Shown here: one piece after another, positions 33,232 through 45,885 of the stretch | Position numbering within the stretch: position 1 is the stretch's first letter | Layout: each line of letters opens with the position of its first letter | From: Anoplolepis gracilipes | Lineage: Eukaryota > Arthropoda > Insecta > Hymenoptera > Formicidae | Length of the DNA stretch: 64,000 nt | Direction: 5' to 3' | Assembly (NCBI RefSeq): GCF_047496725.1 | Contig: NC_132974.1 | Span: 5,401,501-5,465,500 of the forward strand | Notes under the pieces: generated by a model | The model's input: only the letters and a program-made list of their open reading frames with translations | Told to the model about the DNA's origin: nothing | The model's database searches: none | Translations under genes and position numbers: made by a program

Positions 33232-35895
33232 AACATAACATCATAACATTAATCAATGAAATCAATAGTTTCTTAATGTAATTTTATAATTTTATAATGT
33301 AATTTCAATATGTCATTTAATATCTAAAAAATAAATTTTTTAACAAAATTCAATCAATTATCATCAAACTTACATTAGATGTATAATTTTATTAATGGGA
33401 CATGTAGATATATTGAATGGCCTATATAAACTAAAAGTTTCGCGACACACTTTCTGTTATGTGACATCTATTGTGTCATCATTCCAACTTTCACATAATG
33501 GCAATGTTTCGTTTCTATTTGGACCAATTACATGGTCGAGCCAAACGATATCACTTTTTTCATAGATCCGCAGTTAAATCGAGGCAAGCGAAAATCCTCG
33601 GCGTGACCATCCATTATATGTGACTAGCAGGAGGGAGAGGCAAAATTTGTAGCGACAGCACGATGAAAATTTACGCCAATCCGTGCTTCTCCGTTCTCCT
33701 CGTTAAAGCACAAAAACGTCAATGGGCGCGCCGCTGAAAATCCAACAGCATGATTGTCCGGTGTTTAAAGGGTTAATCGATAACGCGGTTATGACTTTGC
33801 CGGGATTCCGGTAACGACGGCTTGGACACGGAACGAACGGCCGCTTCATCGTGTTGCGACACAACGACGCGCACTTATCGCGTGCACTCTGTTAGCGATG
33901 TTATTCGGTGCTCTATTAAACGAGAGAGACGATATAGCGCCGTAAAAATAGACAACCTCGCGCTAACAAACTCGACTTTTTATTGCAACTGTTGTTGCAA
34001 CCACTATAATCTCCCAAGAGAACGAAATAACATAAGAAAAGAAAATAATTATTATTTTCTAAAATATATTAATATTTATAAATAAATAAATAAATATATA
34101 TATATATATATATAAAAGAGAAAATAACACAAACTCATACTCTTTCATTGTTGTATAAAATTATTTTAGCAAAAACATTTCGTGTATGTAACAAGTTGGT
34201 TTGACACTTTTGCAAAATGTGAAATTATAAACATTTACATTTTCTTGAAATTGTAGCCGAGATATATATACTATATAATAGATATATATGTTTCAATGTT
34301 TTAAAAAAAAATTGGATACTTGTGTATCTTTTTCATATTATTCTCTTTAGCCAAGCAAACTATGTCAAAAATATTAGACAAGTTAAAAATGTAGAAATAC
34401 TCGTAGTACGCTCATCATCGCAATTAAATTACAAACTAATTAAGTTAACGACACTTCGATTACTTTTTTGTTTATCCACTGACTCGATAGTTTTCAACTT
34501 TGACATTTAATATCATTTAGCGAATGTGCTGGGAATTAAAAGGACAGATATTACCTCGTTCTTCGTATCTCGTTCGCGGACACGGTTAATAAAGAAGAGT
34601 GGTAACGTATCCGCGTGTGTACACTTCTATTTCATTTCGTAATTTGAGGCGAAGCGAAAATGGAAAGGCGAGTAAATAGATCCCCTCGTTTGCACGTGTA
34701 CGTGTGTCCCGATAAAATATTGATAGCACGTAACAGAAAAACATTTTATGCCCAAAAGTACCGTATTAATTCGTCGCAGCGTCTCGCTAAATTGAATCAA
34801 TACAACACTTTTCTATTTTAAGCTTCGTATTTCTAACTTATAAGTTTTATTGAACTTATTTAATTATTAATTTAACGTAATTAAACGTAATTATATAAAA
34901 ATAAAAAGTAATGTCAATATATATTCAAGTCAATTTATCGCGTGTTTTTCTTAGAAATTTCTGTTCTACGGTTATACATATAATAAATTAATAAAAGGCA
35001 CGATCGTATTCTCTCAGCGTTGAACATGTATCGAGAATATGGGCCAAGCCATATATATACATACATCGATACTCTGTAAGCATCCCCAGACGGGATGCGG
35101 GATAGCGACTTGAGACTGAATTTGCTATCGCGACTGCATCTGTACGCGGTTGCGATACTGCAACTCTCGCGTGCAGCATCCCTTGGCTGCATCGCAAGGT
35201 CTATCTCTCTCGCTTTCTCTTTGTATATCCCGTAGTGTAAACCACATGGGCCCAATAAGCTTCCGGGAAGACGGTAGCTAGGCTACGCGCAGCTCTCTCG
35301 TTTGATCCCGCGATACCGCCGGTTTCGAGATCACGGACTAACCGCAGAGAGAATATCGGATAACACCGCGGGCACGTTTTGCCACCCCGCTTAAGGTGCC
35401 GGTGGCTCTTACTGTACTACGGGCTGGCGGTTTCGGTTACTTGCCGCGCCGATAGGAGACCCGCGAAAGTTTTGCCAATTAAGCAAGGCCATTAAGTCGA
35501 CCGTTCGGTTCATTAATGAAACATCAAGACGCTTATCGATAGTTCAGGTTGAACGAGCAACCCTCGCTTGCGTTTACGGTTTTTCCGCGGCCGCATCGAT
35601 GACGATGCTAAATTCGATTAAATGGCACAAATCGCCATCCAGGTCTCGGACTAATGAGATATTAATGCTGCTTTGTTCCCTCCGGTTTGTTGTTACGTTC
35701 TTGCGATACTAAGTTATAAACAACATGATGCAGTAACTTGGACCTCGAGGTTAAGATGTAATTTAATGATATCGAATAGAGTATATTATATAGTTTATTA
35801 ATAGTAGTATTATATTGACAGTAGCATTATATTAAAATAAAAATTATAAGGTATAATATTTAAAATGGCTTAAATAACAAATCGCTCATAGGGCT
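33232..35895. other. Non-coding stretch with two GC-balanced islands
   Basis: AT-rich apart from islands at 33560-33960 and 35030-35740. In the first, GTGTTTAAAGGG runs into TTAA at 33773-33776, which could be a lone piggyBac-like end. A (TA)n run is at 34093-34113. No gene was recognised. Confidence 0.45.
35270..35730. promoter_or_regulatory. Candidate enhancer-like island with homeodomain-type words
   Basis: A CpG-rich block holding CCAATTAAG (about 35475), GGCCATTAAG, TCATTAATGA (about 35511) and ATCGAT words close together. ATTA-centred words in a GC-rich setting are typical of homeodomain-bound enhancers. Without conservation data this stays a guess. Confidence 0.2.
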
Positions 35896-36494
35896 AAAGG
35901 CTATAGCCGGATAAGATGGTGAAAATGCCCCTCGCTTCAAATAATGAAGAAGTATAAAAATTATGATAATCTCTCTGAAAAAACATTTTTGACAAGATTT
36001 TTACCCTCCCTGCTCCCATCCTTCCATCTGCAGAATAAAAAATCTGTTTTTTTGAATTTTATTTTATTTCTCAGCGAGTTGTTATCGCACTTAAATGTAG
36101 CTTTGGGAAATTTTAGAGACAAATAAGGTTATTTGACACAATTTTTGTTTTAATTTATTGACGCCAAATTCAAGCTGAAAAAAATTTTTTTGAAATATTA
36201 AACAATTTTTTTCAGCTTAAATTTGGCGTCAATAAATTAAAACAAAAATTGTGTCAAATAACCTTATTTGTCTCTAAAATTTCCCAAAGCTACATTTAAG
36301 TGCGATAACAACTTGCTGAGAAATAAAATAAAATTCAAAAAAACAGATTTTTTACTCTGCAGATAGAAGGATGGGGGCAGAGAGGGTAAAAATTTTATCA
36401 AAAATGTTTTTTCAGAGAGATTATCATAATTTTTATACTTTTCCACCATTTGAAGCGAGGGGCATTTTCACTATTTTATCCGGCTATAGCCTTT
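35896..36494. mobile_element. Fold-back element, 291-bp inverted arms, 17-nt loop
   Basis: Left arm 35896-36186 and right arm 36204-36494 are inverted copies of identical length with 14 base differences (about 95% identity) and no indels; all 14 are transitions. The spacer 36187-36203 is 17 nt. Both outer ends carry AAAGGCTATAGCCGG, itself containing the palindrome GGCTATAGCC. Matching 60- and 61-codon frames at 35944-36126 (+) and 36264-36449 (-) are a by-product of the symmetry. No target-site duplication is obvious in the flanks, so it may be a fold-back MITE or a local inverted duplication. If transcribed on either strand it would form a long, nearly perfect hairpin RNA of the kind processed by insect Dicer-2. 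Confidence 0.93.
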
Positions 36495-39400
36495 GTCTTT
36501 AAGTTCTTTTTTATAAACATTTATTTTTGTGTTTAAGATAATTTTGATTTTTCATATATCAGAGTAGTTTGTTCAATGTCTTCGTTACAACATCTGTTTA
36601 ATGATAAAAAAAATGTGAAAATGAACCTGCGATATCCCCTTTACAGTCATCCTGTACTTATCCTGAAACTTATTCTATATACACGACACTGAAACCGCAC
36701 CGGCGGCGTGCCACGACGTAACTCCTCGAAGAACTGATAAAAGTAACGGAAAGTAGAAAGTGTGACCAAGAAAAAGATCGGATTAAAGGATAAGGCGATT
36801 CTGGTAAAGTCGTAAGAAAATCAGGAAGACAGAAAGTCCACGGCGTCTCTCCCTTGTGCTAGATAAAAGAAAAAAGAACGTAAAAAAAACAAAAACGAAA
36901 ATGTCTCCTCCCAAATCGATTGAGTTGTTAGATAGTTTTGCGTATCGTTTTAGACTCAATCTCTTATCAGAAAGAAATCAAAATGTACGCAGAAATAACT
37001 AAACGAATATTGATAAATTAATTTTATTTTCATTTTATTAGCTTATGTATGAAAAAAGAGTTGCATTATATTCTTTCTTAGAAAGCTTGAAAAAGTTAAA
37101 GTATCTAATATCTCGCGCAAATATAAATCTTTCTTTTTTGTTCTAATATAATTTATATAAATAAAAACATTGATAGTTTAAGCAGTTGTATCAGAAAATC
37201 AATACGCGCTATAATTTGTTATACTCTCTAAGTGATATTAATTAAAATTTGTAAAAAAAACTCTTTCTCTCCAATCAATTATGGAAAGATTTTAATAATA
37301 ATCTTTCAATTAAAAACAATATTTTTAATAAATTCTAATATAATTTTTCAATTAGAACGCAAAAATTATTATAAACTGAAAAAGTGCAACCGCAATAAGA
37401 AAGTAATTTCAAATGTAAAAGAAAGATTCACTTAATTTAGGATTCCGAAGAATATTCCTGCATTCGCGGAAAATTATTTATACCAAAAGTTTGGCTTATA
37501 ATAGTGTGTTAAACTTTCATTCTTTTTCTAAAATATTAGTTTCTTCCCTTAAGAAACTTGAAAAAACGAGAATCACATAATTCTCCTTGTCTCGATAAAA
37601 AAGTTTAATAAGGAAAACCGAAATCTAATAAGCTTTTATTTGTTGGCACATATACATGAATTGGCCAAGAATTATTTCCATCTCTCCTTGTTTTATCAGA
37701 CAGATATAATCGAGACTTCCTTGTATATCCCAAGGTTCAAGATCCAGCAGGAAGATCTTAGAAGATCCTCGGCGCGTCCTCGAGCTTAGACAGGGTCCAC
37801 GGGTATTTCCCGATTTGGCGAAAGTGCGCAGCAGTAAATTCACAAAACCGTCGTAGAGGATGAAGGGGGACATGATAAAGGCGATGAGAAGGGTGCCGGC
37901 GATAGAGAGAGGTCAAACGAAGGCGACCCGATGTACCGATCTCGAAATGGAAGCTCGCAGTGAATCCTCGTTAATACGAGGCACGCTATTTCCACGTTTG
38001 GTTAGCTCTATGAAGCTCTCGCCCTCCAACAGAGAAACTCGATCGACCCTTTCGCTTAGCTTTAGCCCAACGTCTGCGCGCTTCGTCTTTCAAGATCGTC
38101 TCGGTCGTCCTTGAGCGGAGGACCCTATAAAATTGCGTCTCGTGTGGGGATTTTGAAACTCTACGATCCGATATCTGCGACCGATATATCGATGTTCGCG
38201 GGAAATTTTTGGAAAGCCGTTGGATAAAACTCGCTGGAATGTTCGATAATCGAACGACAAAGAGTAAATCTACCTAAATCTTGCTTTCCTTTGACAGATT
38301 GTTAGAATAATAACCTTGGTAGTAAAAGTTCAACTTTTTAAATTTAATGTCATATTCGTCCAGTTTTGTCACATTTATAAAAAATATCTTATTAAATTAA
38401 TTATAAATTAGGAAAAAAAAATATTTGTATACACATATATTAATTGTGAGAGAAAAATCACAATTTCTACAAAAAAGGGAAGTTGTAAATATATTAGAAT
38501 TTAAAGCATATATCTAACATTCTCTCTATAAAGTTTATTTTACGTTACGAAGATCGCACTATTTCCTCGAGAAAGAGAACCAGGAAAAGATCACGTTCCG
38601 TTAGAGATATTTCGAAACTCGATTCGATTCGAGACTGATTAGATAAGTTTCTTGGATAACACGTATATCAAATAAAATGTCTACTGAATTTATAATTTAA
38701 AAGAAAAAAATATATTCTGTTTTTAATAATATTTTCGTAATTAATACATAAAGGTCTCTTATCTTCTAAATTATATTTATTTTAAAACTGCAAAAGTTCG
38801 TGCTATTTGAAAACTAAGTTCTATAAGTACTTCTAAGTTCTATAAGTACTTCTAATATAAATGACTTAATTAAATTTACAATATTAACTGTTATTTAAAT
38901 AATACTAATTAAACTTGAAACTATTAGTATTTTGAAACTATTAGCAAAGTTATATGTGGTATAGAGGTTTCATTTGAATCATGGAAATAAAGGCGAACGC
39001 TTCCTATTTCAATTCTGAATTCGGTTAGTGAATTATAATAATGTTCCAAAACATCAAACTTTTGAAAGGACAGGCGAAGTAAAAAAAGTGTTGAACTAGC
39101 TATTCATTCGTTTCAAATTTACGATAAAATCGACATCTGATTTTTATAACGTAATTACAAAAACACAATATAAATGTCAACCAGTACGAGACAATTTTAG
39201 CGCGCGGAAATAAAACTCAAAAATAAAGATAAAAGAAGAAAAGCGCACATAAGTACAGAATGCAATTATTTTTAGATCTCATTGAAATCTCATTGAAAAA
39301 AAATTGCCATATTTCTTAGCTTGTTGTCTAATAATAATCATATTTAAAAGGGCACTCTGGTATTTGTAAGGTATCACGTGTAACACACAAAAGTCTTGTA

Positions 39401-40848
39401 CAAAGAAAATGTCTGTCCTCTCCGTTATCCTCCTCTCGATAGCACAAAGGAATTTTTCGTCGGGAAAACTTTACTCGACGCACGAATGCATGTCGCAAGC
39501 ATTCCCTAGTGAATTCTTCCTTTCGAACATACCGTTCTCGATCAACGACGCGCGGTTTAAACCTTGGGATAGGCAAGAGTAATGCGATGCTGTTGGAAAT
39601 GCGCTAAGCCACTGAAATTAACATGATGAAGTCATGTATAATTAAGCACCGTGCGGAGCGCAAGATGGAGAACGAATAACACGTGTGTGTATACATATAT
39701 GTATTCGTCTAAATGCAGATATGTATGTGTGCCTCCCCGACAAATGTGCGACAAACGTCATTAAATTATCCTTTACAGAATATCTTCTAAATTAATGAAA
39801 TAAATATATTCGATATTGCTTTTCGCAATTTTTTTCTGTTAAATGGATTGATTTAATGGATAATTAATCGCGCTGTCTTTATTTTACTAACAAATTTAAT
39901 TCCATTACTTTACCAACAGAACAAATGGAATGAAAATAGAAGGTAAATACTTCAATTATATTCGTCATCAAAATTAAAAGATATTTTAATCAGTCTGAAT
40001 AATTGCTCAGCGATCGAATTTACTTTGCGTATCTTCTGTTTGTTCCTAAAGTAACAATTTCCTAATTTGTTCGGTAACTATTTAGGGGAAACGCGCGTTT
40101 CAGGTTACAATAAATTCCGAGTATCCTCATGTGTGTGTGCGTTTCATAAAAGATGCATGAGATAGCAATATATCGTATACGTTTGTCCTTGTTTTATCTA
40201 CTATCCGTTATTTTGTATAAGCACGATATCAGGATTAAAATTCGCGTACTTAAATTCGATATGAACACAATATAATTGCGTTAATAATTTTGTTTATGTT
40301 GTATCAAATAATGACCAGTGTCATTATATATCGAGAAACTGATAAAACCAAGAACAATTGCATTTGATCGTCGTAAAATGGTCAAAATGGTAACTGATAT
40401 TTTAATGAAACATTCTGTTAACTAATTGTAAGTTAAAACAAGACGGGGTTCATAATCTTGACAATAAATAGTTCCCTCAGAGTTTATAATATCGCAATTT
40501 CTTTTTTATCAATCAATTTGTAAAATTTCCCTACCTCTTGTACATAAAATTTCATTTGTAGAGCAATGTAGAAAAAGGAAAACATGAAAGGAACGTAATT
40601 TCCTCAAGTGCTCCGATCAACCGTGTTTCTAACGATACTATTAAAGTTTCTTCCGTTCATCTTCATCTCTTATCCCTCACTACCGTCAGAACCGTCGTAT
40701 TGTCATCTGTACATAACGAGAAGAAAACAGATAAGTTACGAAGATAAAACTAATCTTAGATAGGACTTGGATGAGACTAATCTAATAAAACTAATTTTAG
40801 AAAATAGAAACAGAAAAGGTCAACATTGGATATCGACTTTAATTAGAT
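36495..40848. other. AT-rich non-coding stretch with islands
   Basis: GC-balanced patches at about 36690-36860, 37740-38270 and 39330-39690; the rest is AT-rich. Opposing short frames at 37625-37873 (-) and 37860-38114 (+) have no known domain. No gene was recognised. Confidence 0.45.
38815..38852. repeat. 19-bp perfect tandem duplication
   Basis: The unit TAAGTTCTATAAGTACTTC occurs twice head to tail with no mismatch. Confidence 0.9.
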
Positions 40849-41042
40849 GAAGAGAAAGAAAGAGGGAGAGAGAGAGATAGAAGGGAAGAGGGAGACAATC
40901 GAAGAGACAAAAGAGTTAAGAAAATGCGAAGTAGTCGCTCGATAAAAGCAGCATCGATTCCACCCTCTTATAAGCGACGAGAGTCCTCGTTTTTCTTTCT
41001 TTCTTTCTTTCTTTCTCTTTCTTTCTTTCTTCTTCTCATTCT
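40849..41042. repeat. Purine tract facing a pyrimidine tract
   Basis: Positions 40849-40912 are almost all purine (GA/GGA words). Positions 40990-41042 are almost all pyrimidine, with a TTTC repeat at 40990-41030. The two can pair in inverted orientation across about 80 bp. Confidence 0.75.
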
Positions 41043-42951
41043 CGCATATCAGACGCCTCACGCACGACAGTACCGTTTTCTGTGAAGGGAAAAAAGAAGG
41101 TACACACGACGGGGAGGCGCCGTCGTAGGTCTCGCGTTGCCGCCTCGCATGTTCCAGGATGTTGAATCTTTTATGCTGGCGACGCGCTGGTTCACTTATC
41201 TATAGTTTATATCGGCTTCACGCGGCAGACGGTCTCGAAATTCTACACTCGAAGACGCGAATCGATATCGCGAAACTTTACGCAGTTGTCGATATTGAAT
41301 GTCGTATCAAATAAATTCAACATCATGCGAAATTGCTCCTTTCGCAAAACGACAATAAATAACTGAATCGTAATAAAATTTAGTATAATTGCTATTGAAT
41401 ATTGAAAACAAATAAGATAATCAAAATTATATTTGTGTGAAATGTTCAAAATTAAAAAAAGTATAATATCAATCTAAATAGAAGTTCTCAGCGCATCAAT
41501 ATCTATTCTTCGATCGCGTAATATCAGTTTTAATTCTGTGGCACGTGATATGATAGACATCTGTCGATAATTGATTGATACAAAATCGCACACAATGTCC
41601 CGCAACGATGTCAAATAATTAGATAAAATTACGCATAGTCTTCTGACTGTAGAATGATTAATTGCGTATCGCTCTGGTATTAGCGTACGCAGGATGGCCG
41701 TTCTATTTTGGCGATGGGTCGTGCTACGTTTTCGAAATTGATTAATCGCCGAATAAATGACGAAAGAGAGAAAGAGAGACGTCAGCAGCCGAGACGCTCG
41801 CGTCGTTCGTTCGTTCGCTTGAACAAGCCGAATACATTCATAACGTGGAACACGAAATCGGGAACATAGTCTGGCACAGCTGTAGCAGACAGTAGTCTAG
41901 TATACATATGCGCGCGAGCTAGCATAGACTGACGGGAGAAACATTTCAGCCGAATGTGATCTTATTAGGGAATTTGGTGAATGTTCAAGAAAGGAACTTA
42001 TTCTCCGATTTCTTATTCTCTAAATATAAACTAAATTTTAAAGTCTAAAGTAAAGTATGATTTGAATTTTTATGTTATAAATTATTATCTTATATTTACA
42101 GTTTTAAAATATTTTAAAGATGTTGAATATAACATAAAGATTTATGGAAAAACACATTGCCTTTGCACTTGACATGAAATTCACAATATAAGATAAAAAA
42201 CTCTGAAAGAAAGAAAGCGTGTGGAATATTTAAAAACTATTAGATAAAAATTGAAACTATTAGGTAAAAATTAAAAGAATAATCTTACGTATCATTTTCA
42301 GACTCTTTCTTCATCGTAATGAATATATCAGGAAGAGATTCTCTCGATGAAAATCAAAATCTGTGCTTACCTGTAAAAAAAAATTAAATTAGTAAATAAT
42401 TAACAAATATTTATGCATTCTAGAGTAAGTTAATTTATTCATTGCAGAGTAAATTAATTTTTACAGCATTTTAATTTATCAAGTTATAATTAAAATTTTA
42501 TTTTATTTCCTTTCTGTCTGTCTCTCTCTTTGTGCAAGAGAAGAACAAATAAAATCGATTAATTTTTCGATTGTTAACTCGAAAATTATGGAAACCATAA
42601 TTTTATTATTGATCCATGATACATATTGTACCTTCACAAAAGATAAACGCAAGTGTGCGCGCGGATAATCGATTGCTTTCCAATGCTCCTAATAAATGTG
42701 CGGGTTTGCTTTGTGCCGAACAAATACAGGAACGTGGCACAAGTTACGACACACACGATTGTTGCAGGTACAATACATGATCGTCGGACGAACATACGAA
42801 TACAAATGAGAGAATTCAATTTGCTTACATAGAAGAGACATATTTTTCTCTTTACTCGATCGATTTAACTATTTCATAGTAATAGTTTTAAATTTAATAT
42901 TCAAATACATATAGTATAAATCATATATACACAATTTATAAAAATATATAT

Positions 42952-42955
<4 letters not shown>

Positions 42956-43009
<54 letters not shown>
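42956..43009. repeat. (TA)27 microsatellite
   Basis: Perfect TA run. Confidence 0.96.
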
Positions 43010-43014
<5 letters not shown>

Positions 43015-43718
43015 TATGTATATAGAACATACAAAATAAAAAAAATTGTTTTTTTCTTTTTTGATCTTGCCACTGCTAATCGATAAACGTGTATACAATT
43101 AAATTTTCATGTTTTGTCGATATAAATATGCAAGCGCAGGATATTTTTTTAAATTAAAGCGAAAAACAGTATGTGTCAAATACGATAAAAAGAGATAGAA
43201 AGAAAGCAATAGATCGAGGATATTAAAAGAAAAAGAAAAAATATGTAGAGAAAAGGTAGAAAAGAGAGAAGGTAGACGCGTACACATGTGTGCACAGACG
43301 AACCAGCTTGATACATTCGTCCATGCGCCTCTTGCTTCTGTCATACGACGCAAATATATCGCTCTATCGTCCGTCGATGGGTTCACATTGCGAAGCCCCT
43401 CCTTGTGTATTCACGCATACGCGCACGCATTGTGAATCTTTGAAACTCGAAGAAGAAGAAAAGAAAACTGGGCTGGACGTAATTTATATAGGACACGGGA
43501 GGCGCCTTGTTACGACGCATTTCTTTTCTTGTTATATTTTTGCTCTCTATTATAAATAATCATACAAAATAATATCAACTTAATCACAAAGAATAAATTT
43601 AAAAAAAAAATAAAGTTGAAACACTTTTTTAACTTGTGCTAAAGGTTATTAAAATGTAAAACTGATTTAAGAAATCAAGATTCAATCAAAGTTACAAATT
43701 CATGTATCAGCTTGTATT

Positions 43719-43739
43719 ACACACACACACACACACACA
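43719..43739. repeat. (AC)10 microsatellite
   Basis: Perfect AC run followed by ATATACATGCAT. Confidence 0.95.
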
Positions 43740-44273
43740 TATACATGCATAGCTCAAAATTTAAAAAAAATTAAAATAAAATTTCAGTTAATAAAATAAA
43801 TTAGGAGCGACACTGATCTAATTTTAGGCAAAAGAAACTAAACAATAAACATTAAATGCGTGCAGCATTAAATGAGCGTAAGATTTCGTCGTTAATTGGG
43901 GAAACTAAAGATGACCATCTGCTATCCCTCACAAGCAGTGTTACTAAAAGTAGATGCAAGAGGGGACAAATTCAAAGTGTTTCGAAAAGTGACACTGACA
44001 ATAAGAACTGGAAATCTTGTGAAACTGTTTCAGAATTATTTTCACACTCGAATCATAAAAAAATCCGAAAAAATTGATATTATTTAAATGCACAATAATA
44101 TACACGTGTTATTAAGTACATATTATATCTAATAAATATATCTAATAAAGAACCTATATATAAGTTCAAACATCCTTCTTTCTTTTTTTTCTTTTTAAGA
44201 ATCTTATAAAATAATATAAACAAAAATTTAGATTATTTAAAAAATTATACTTACAATTAGTTACACACACATG

Positions 44274-44278
<5 letters not shown>

Positions 44279-44311
<33 letters not shown>

Positions 44312-44322
44312 TTATTTATTTA
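44279..44322. repeat. (TA)n(TTTA)n compound microsatellite
   Basis: TA run to about 44307 followed by four TTTA units. Confidence 0.95.
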
Positions 44323-44978
44323 TATATAAGGTATAAATTAATCTTTTAAATCAAAACTTTCTTTTATTATATTGCTTTAAAATTGAAAAAAAATATATAT
44401 ATATTATACAAATATTGTGTAATTATAAATTACATGTAGATTTAAATTATTTAACAAATATTCCGTCTTTTTATAAAATTTAGTCTGTCACTAATATTCG
44501 ATTGCGCGGGATGTAATCATCGTCCTGTCATATGAACTTCATTTCCCGTGGGAGGAAACGACGACATCGATGGGCGCGGTCCATCCTTTGAAATATTCTC
44601 AAATAGATATAAACACATATATATTACATAATTAATCTGTATACGATAATTAGCCTGCGTAAAATAGTGATGAAAGAATTTTTCATCCAAACAGATATAT
44701 GTAATATTCTAATATATATTTGTTTACAGAATTTACGCCTTTGTATCACAAATTTAATACTTGCTGTCGCTAGTCACGTGCTAGGGAAAAAATTAGTTTT
44801 TAACTATCTGATTATACGAGCTCGCAATTTCAACCTCTCTAATTTTAATCACGATTATACACAAGCGCGAGCGAAAAAGCTTTCTTCAGTCAAGCGGAAT
44901 TTATGTCACGAACGAAATTTTGTTTGATGCGTATTTCACGGTGCAAATAAATTGCAAAAGATACGTAAGCATCAAAGT

Positions 44979-45040
44979 AGTTTACTATGGAATTAACTAC
45001 ATATATACTAGTTTACTATGGAATTAACTACATATATACT
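44979..45040. repeat. 31-bp perfect tandem duplication
   Basis: Two identical 31-bp units, 44979-45009 and 45010-45040, containing TTTACTATGGAATTAACTAC, followed by a partial degenerate third (TAGTAGTTTATTATA). Confidence 0.95.
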
Positions 45041-45460
45041 ACTATAGTAGTTTATTATATAATATCTGTTTTTGATTTAACAAAAATTATTACTTATAAC
45101 TACCGTAAATTATAAATTAATAACTTTATATTTAATAGTTAAATCATATTTTTTTTATATTGTATAATAACCGTTTCTAGTTAATTAATCATATATATCA
45201 TTCTTGAAAATCTTTACTTTATATATTAATATTAATATTTTGTATAATTAAGGTATTATAAATATGTTAATTTTTAGTTTATAAAATTAATAATCATGTA
45301 TTTATCGCACAATTAATAGACTAATATAAATTATCATTGTGAAAACTCAAAGAATAATACTTTGATTGAAGATTAAAGATTGTAGAATTAATTCAAATCT
45401 ATTCTCCGTGGTATTAATTCCCGATGCAAAGCATGCACGTGCACATTTCGCGGCTAATTC

Positions 45461-45885
45461 CGTATTTGTCGAATTCTTATCCTCTTGTTGATTAAGACGG
45501 GCACGTGTAATTGAGACTTAATTACATCCGCGACGAGTGTGGCGAGGAGAAAATTATAGTAATTTTCACCATGCCGCTTCTTCGCTGAAGCGAATGCCTA
45601 GAACACAGTGCCTGATAATTGACAGTACAATCCGACACTTTGATCGGACGGGCTTAGATGGAGTCTTGTTTGCAACTTCGAAATTACTCGGATCGAGTGT
45701 ACAAAAGTCTCGGAGGCTTAAATTGGCTTTTATGACAATGAAAAATTATCGTCGAAAGTTTTAAAACGTAGTTCGTATTTTTTGAATTCTTTCGCCGCTG
45801 CTAACGAAGACGGGCACTGCTTTTAATCCGGGTTTGATTACATCGCCGGCGAGTTTGTCGCCCGGAAATAATTACATGCCATTTT
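45461..45885. repeat. Duplicated GC-balanced segment, offset 313 bp
   Basis: 45461-45572 and 45774-45885 align at a constant offset of about 313 bp. Shared landmarks are CGTATTT...GAATTCTT, GACGGGCAC (45496 and 45809) and ATTACATC...GCGA...GAG. The copies have diverged substantially, but the order and spacing of landmarks are kept, so this is an old tandem duplication. Neither copy has a believable coding frame. Homeodomain-like words differ between copies: TAATTG and TTAATTAC in the first, TAATCC and TGATTAC in the second. Confidence 0.65.

Larger units (their letters stand above)
41043..45460. other. Mostly AT-rich non-coding stretch
   Basis: GC-balanced patches at 41080-41290, 41690-41960 and 43240-43520. 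It also contains several microsatellites and a 31-bp tandem duplication. The 73-codon frame at 43856-44077, with an alternative overlapping frame at 43896-44087, is less AT-rich than its surroundings but not recognised. Confidence 0.45.

Noticed and set aside
33421..33432. CCTATATAAACT as a TATA box.
   Set aside because: No initiator about 30 bp downstream; A/T-rich background.
35944..36449. Two near-identical 60- and 61-codon frames on opposite strands, looking like a duplicated small gene.
   Set aside because: They are the same sequence in the two arms of the fold-back element. The arms differ by amino-acid-changing transitions, with no sign of coding constraint.
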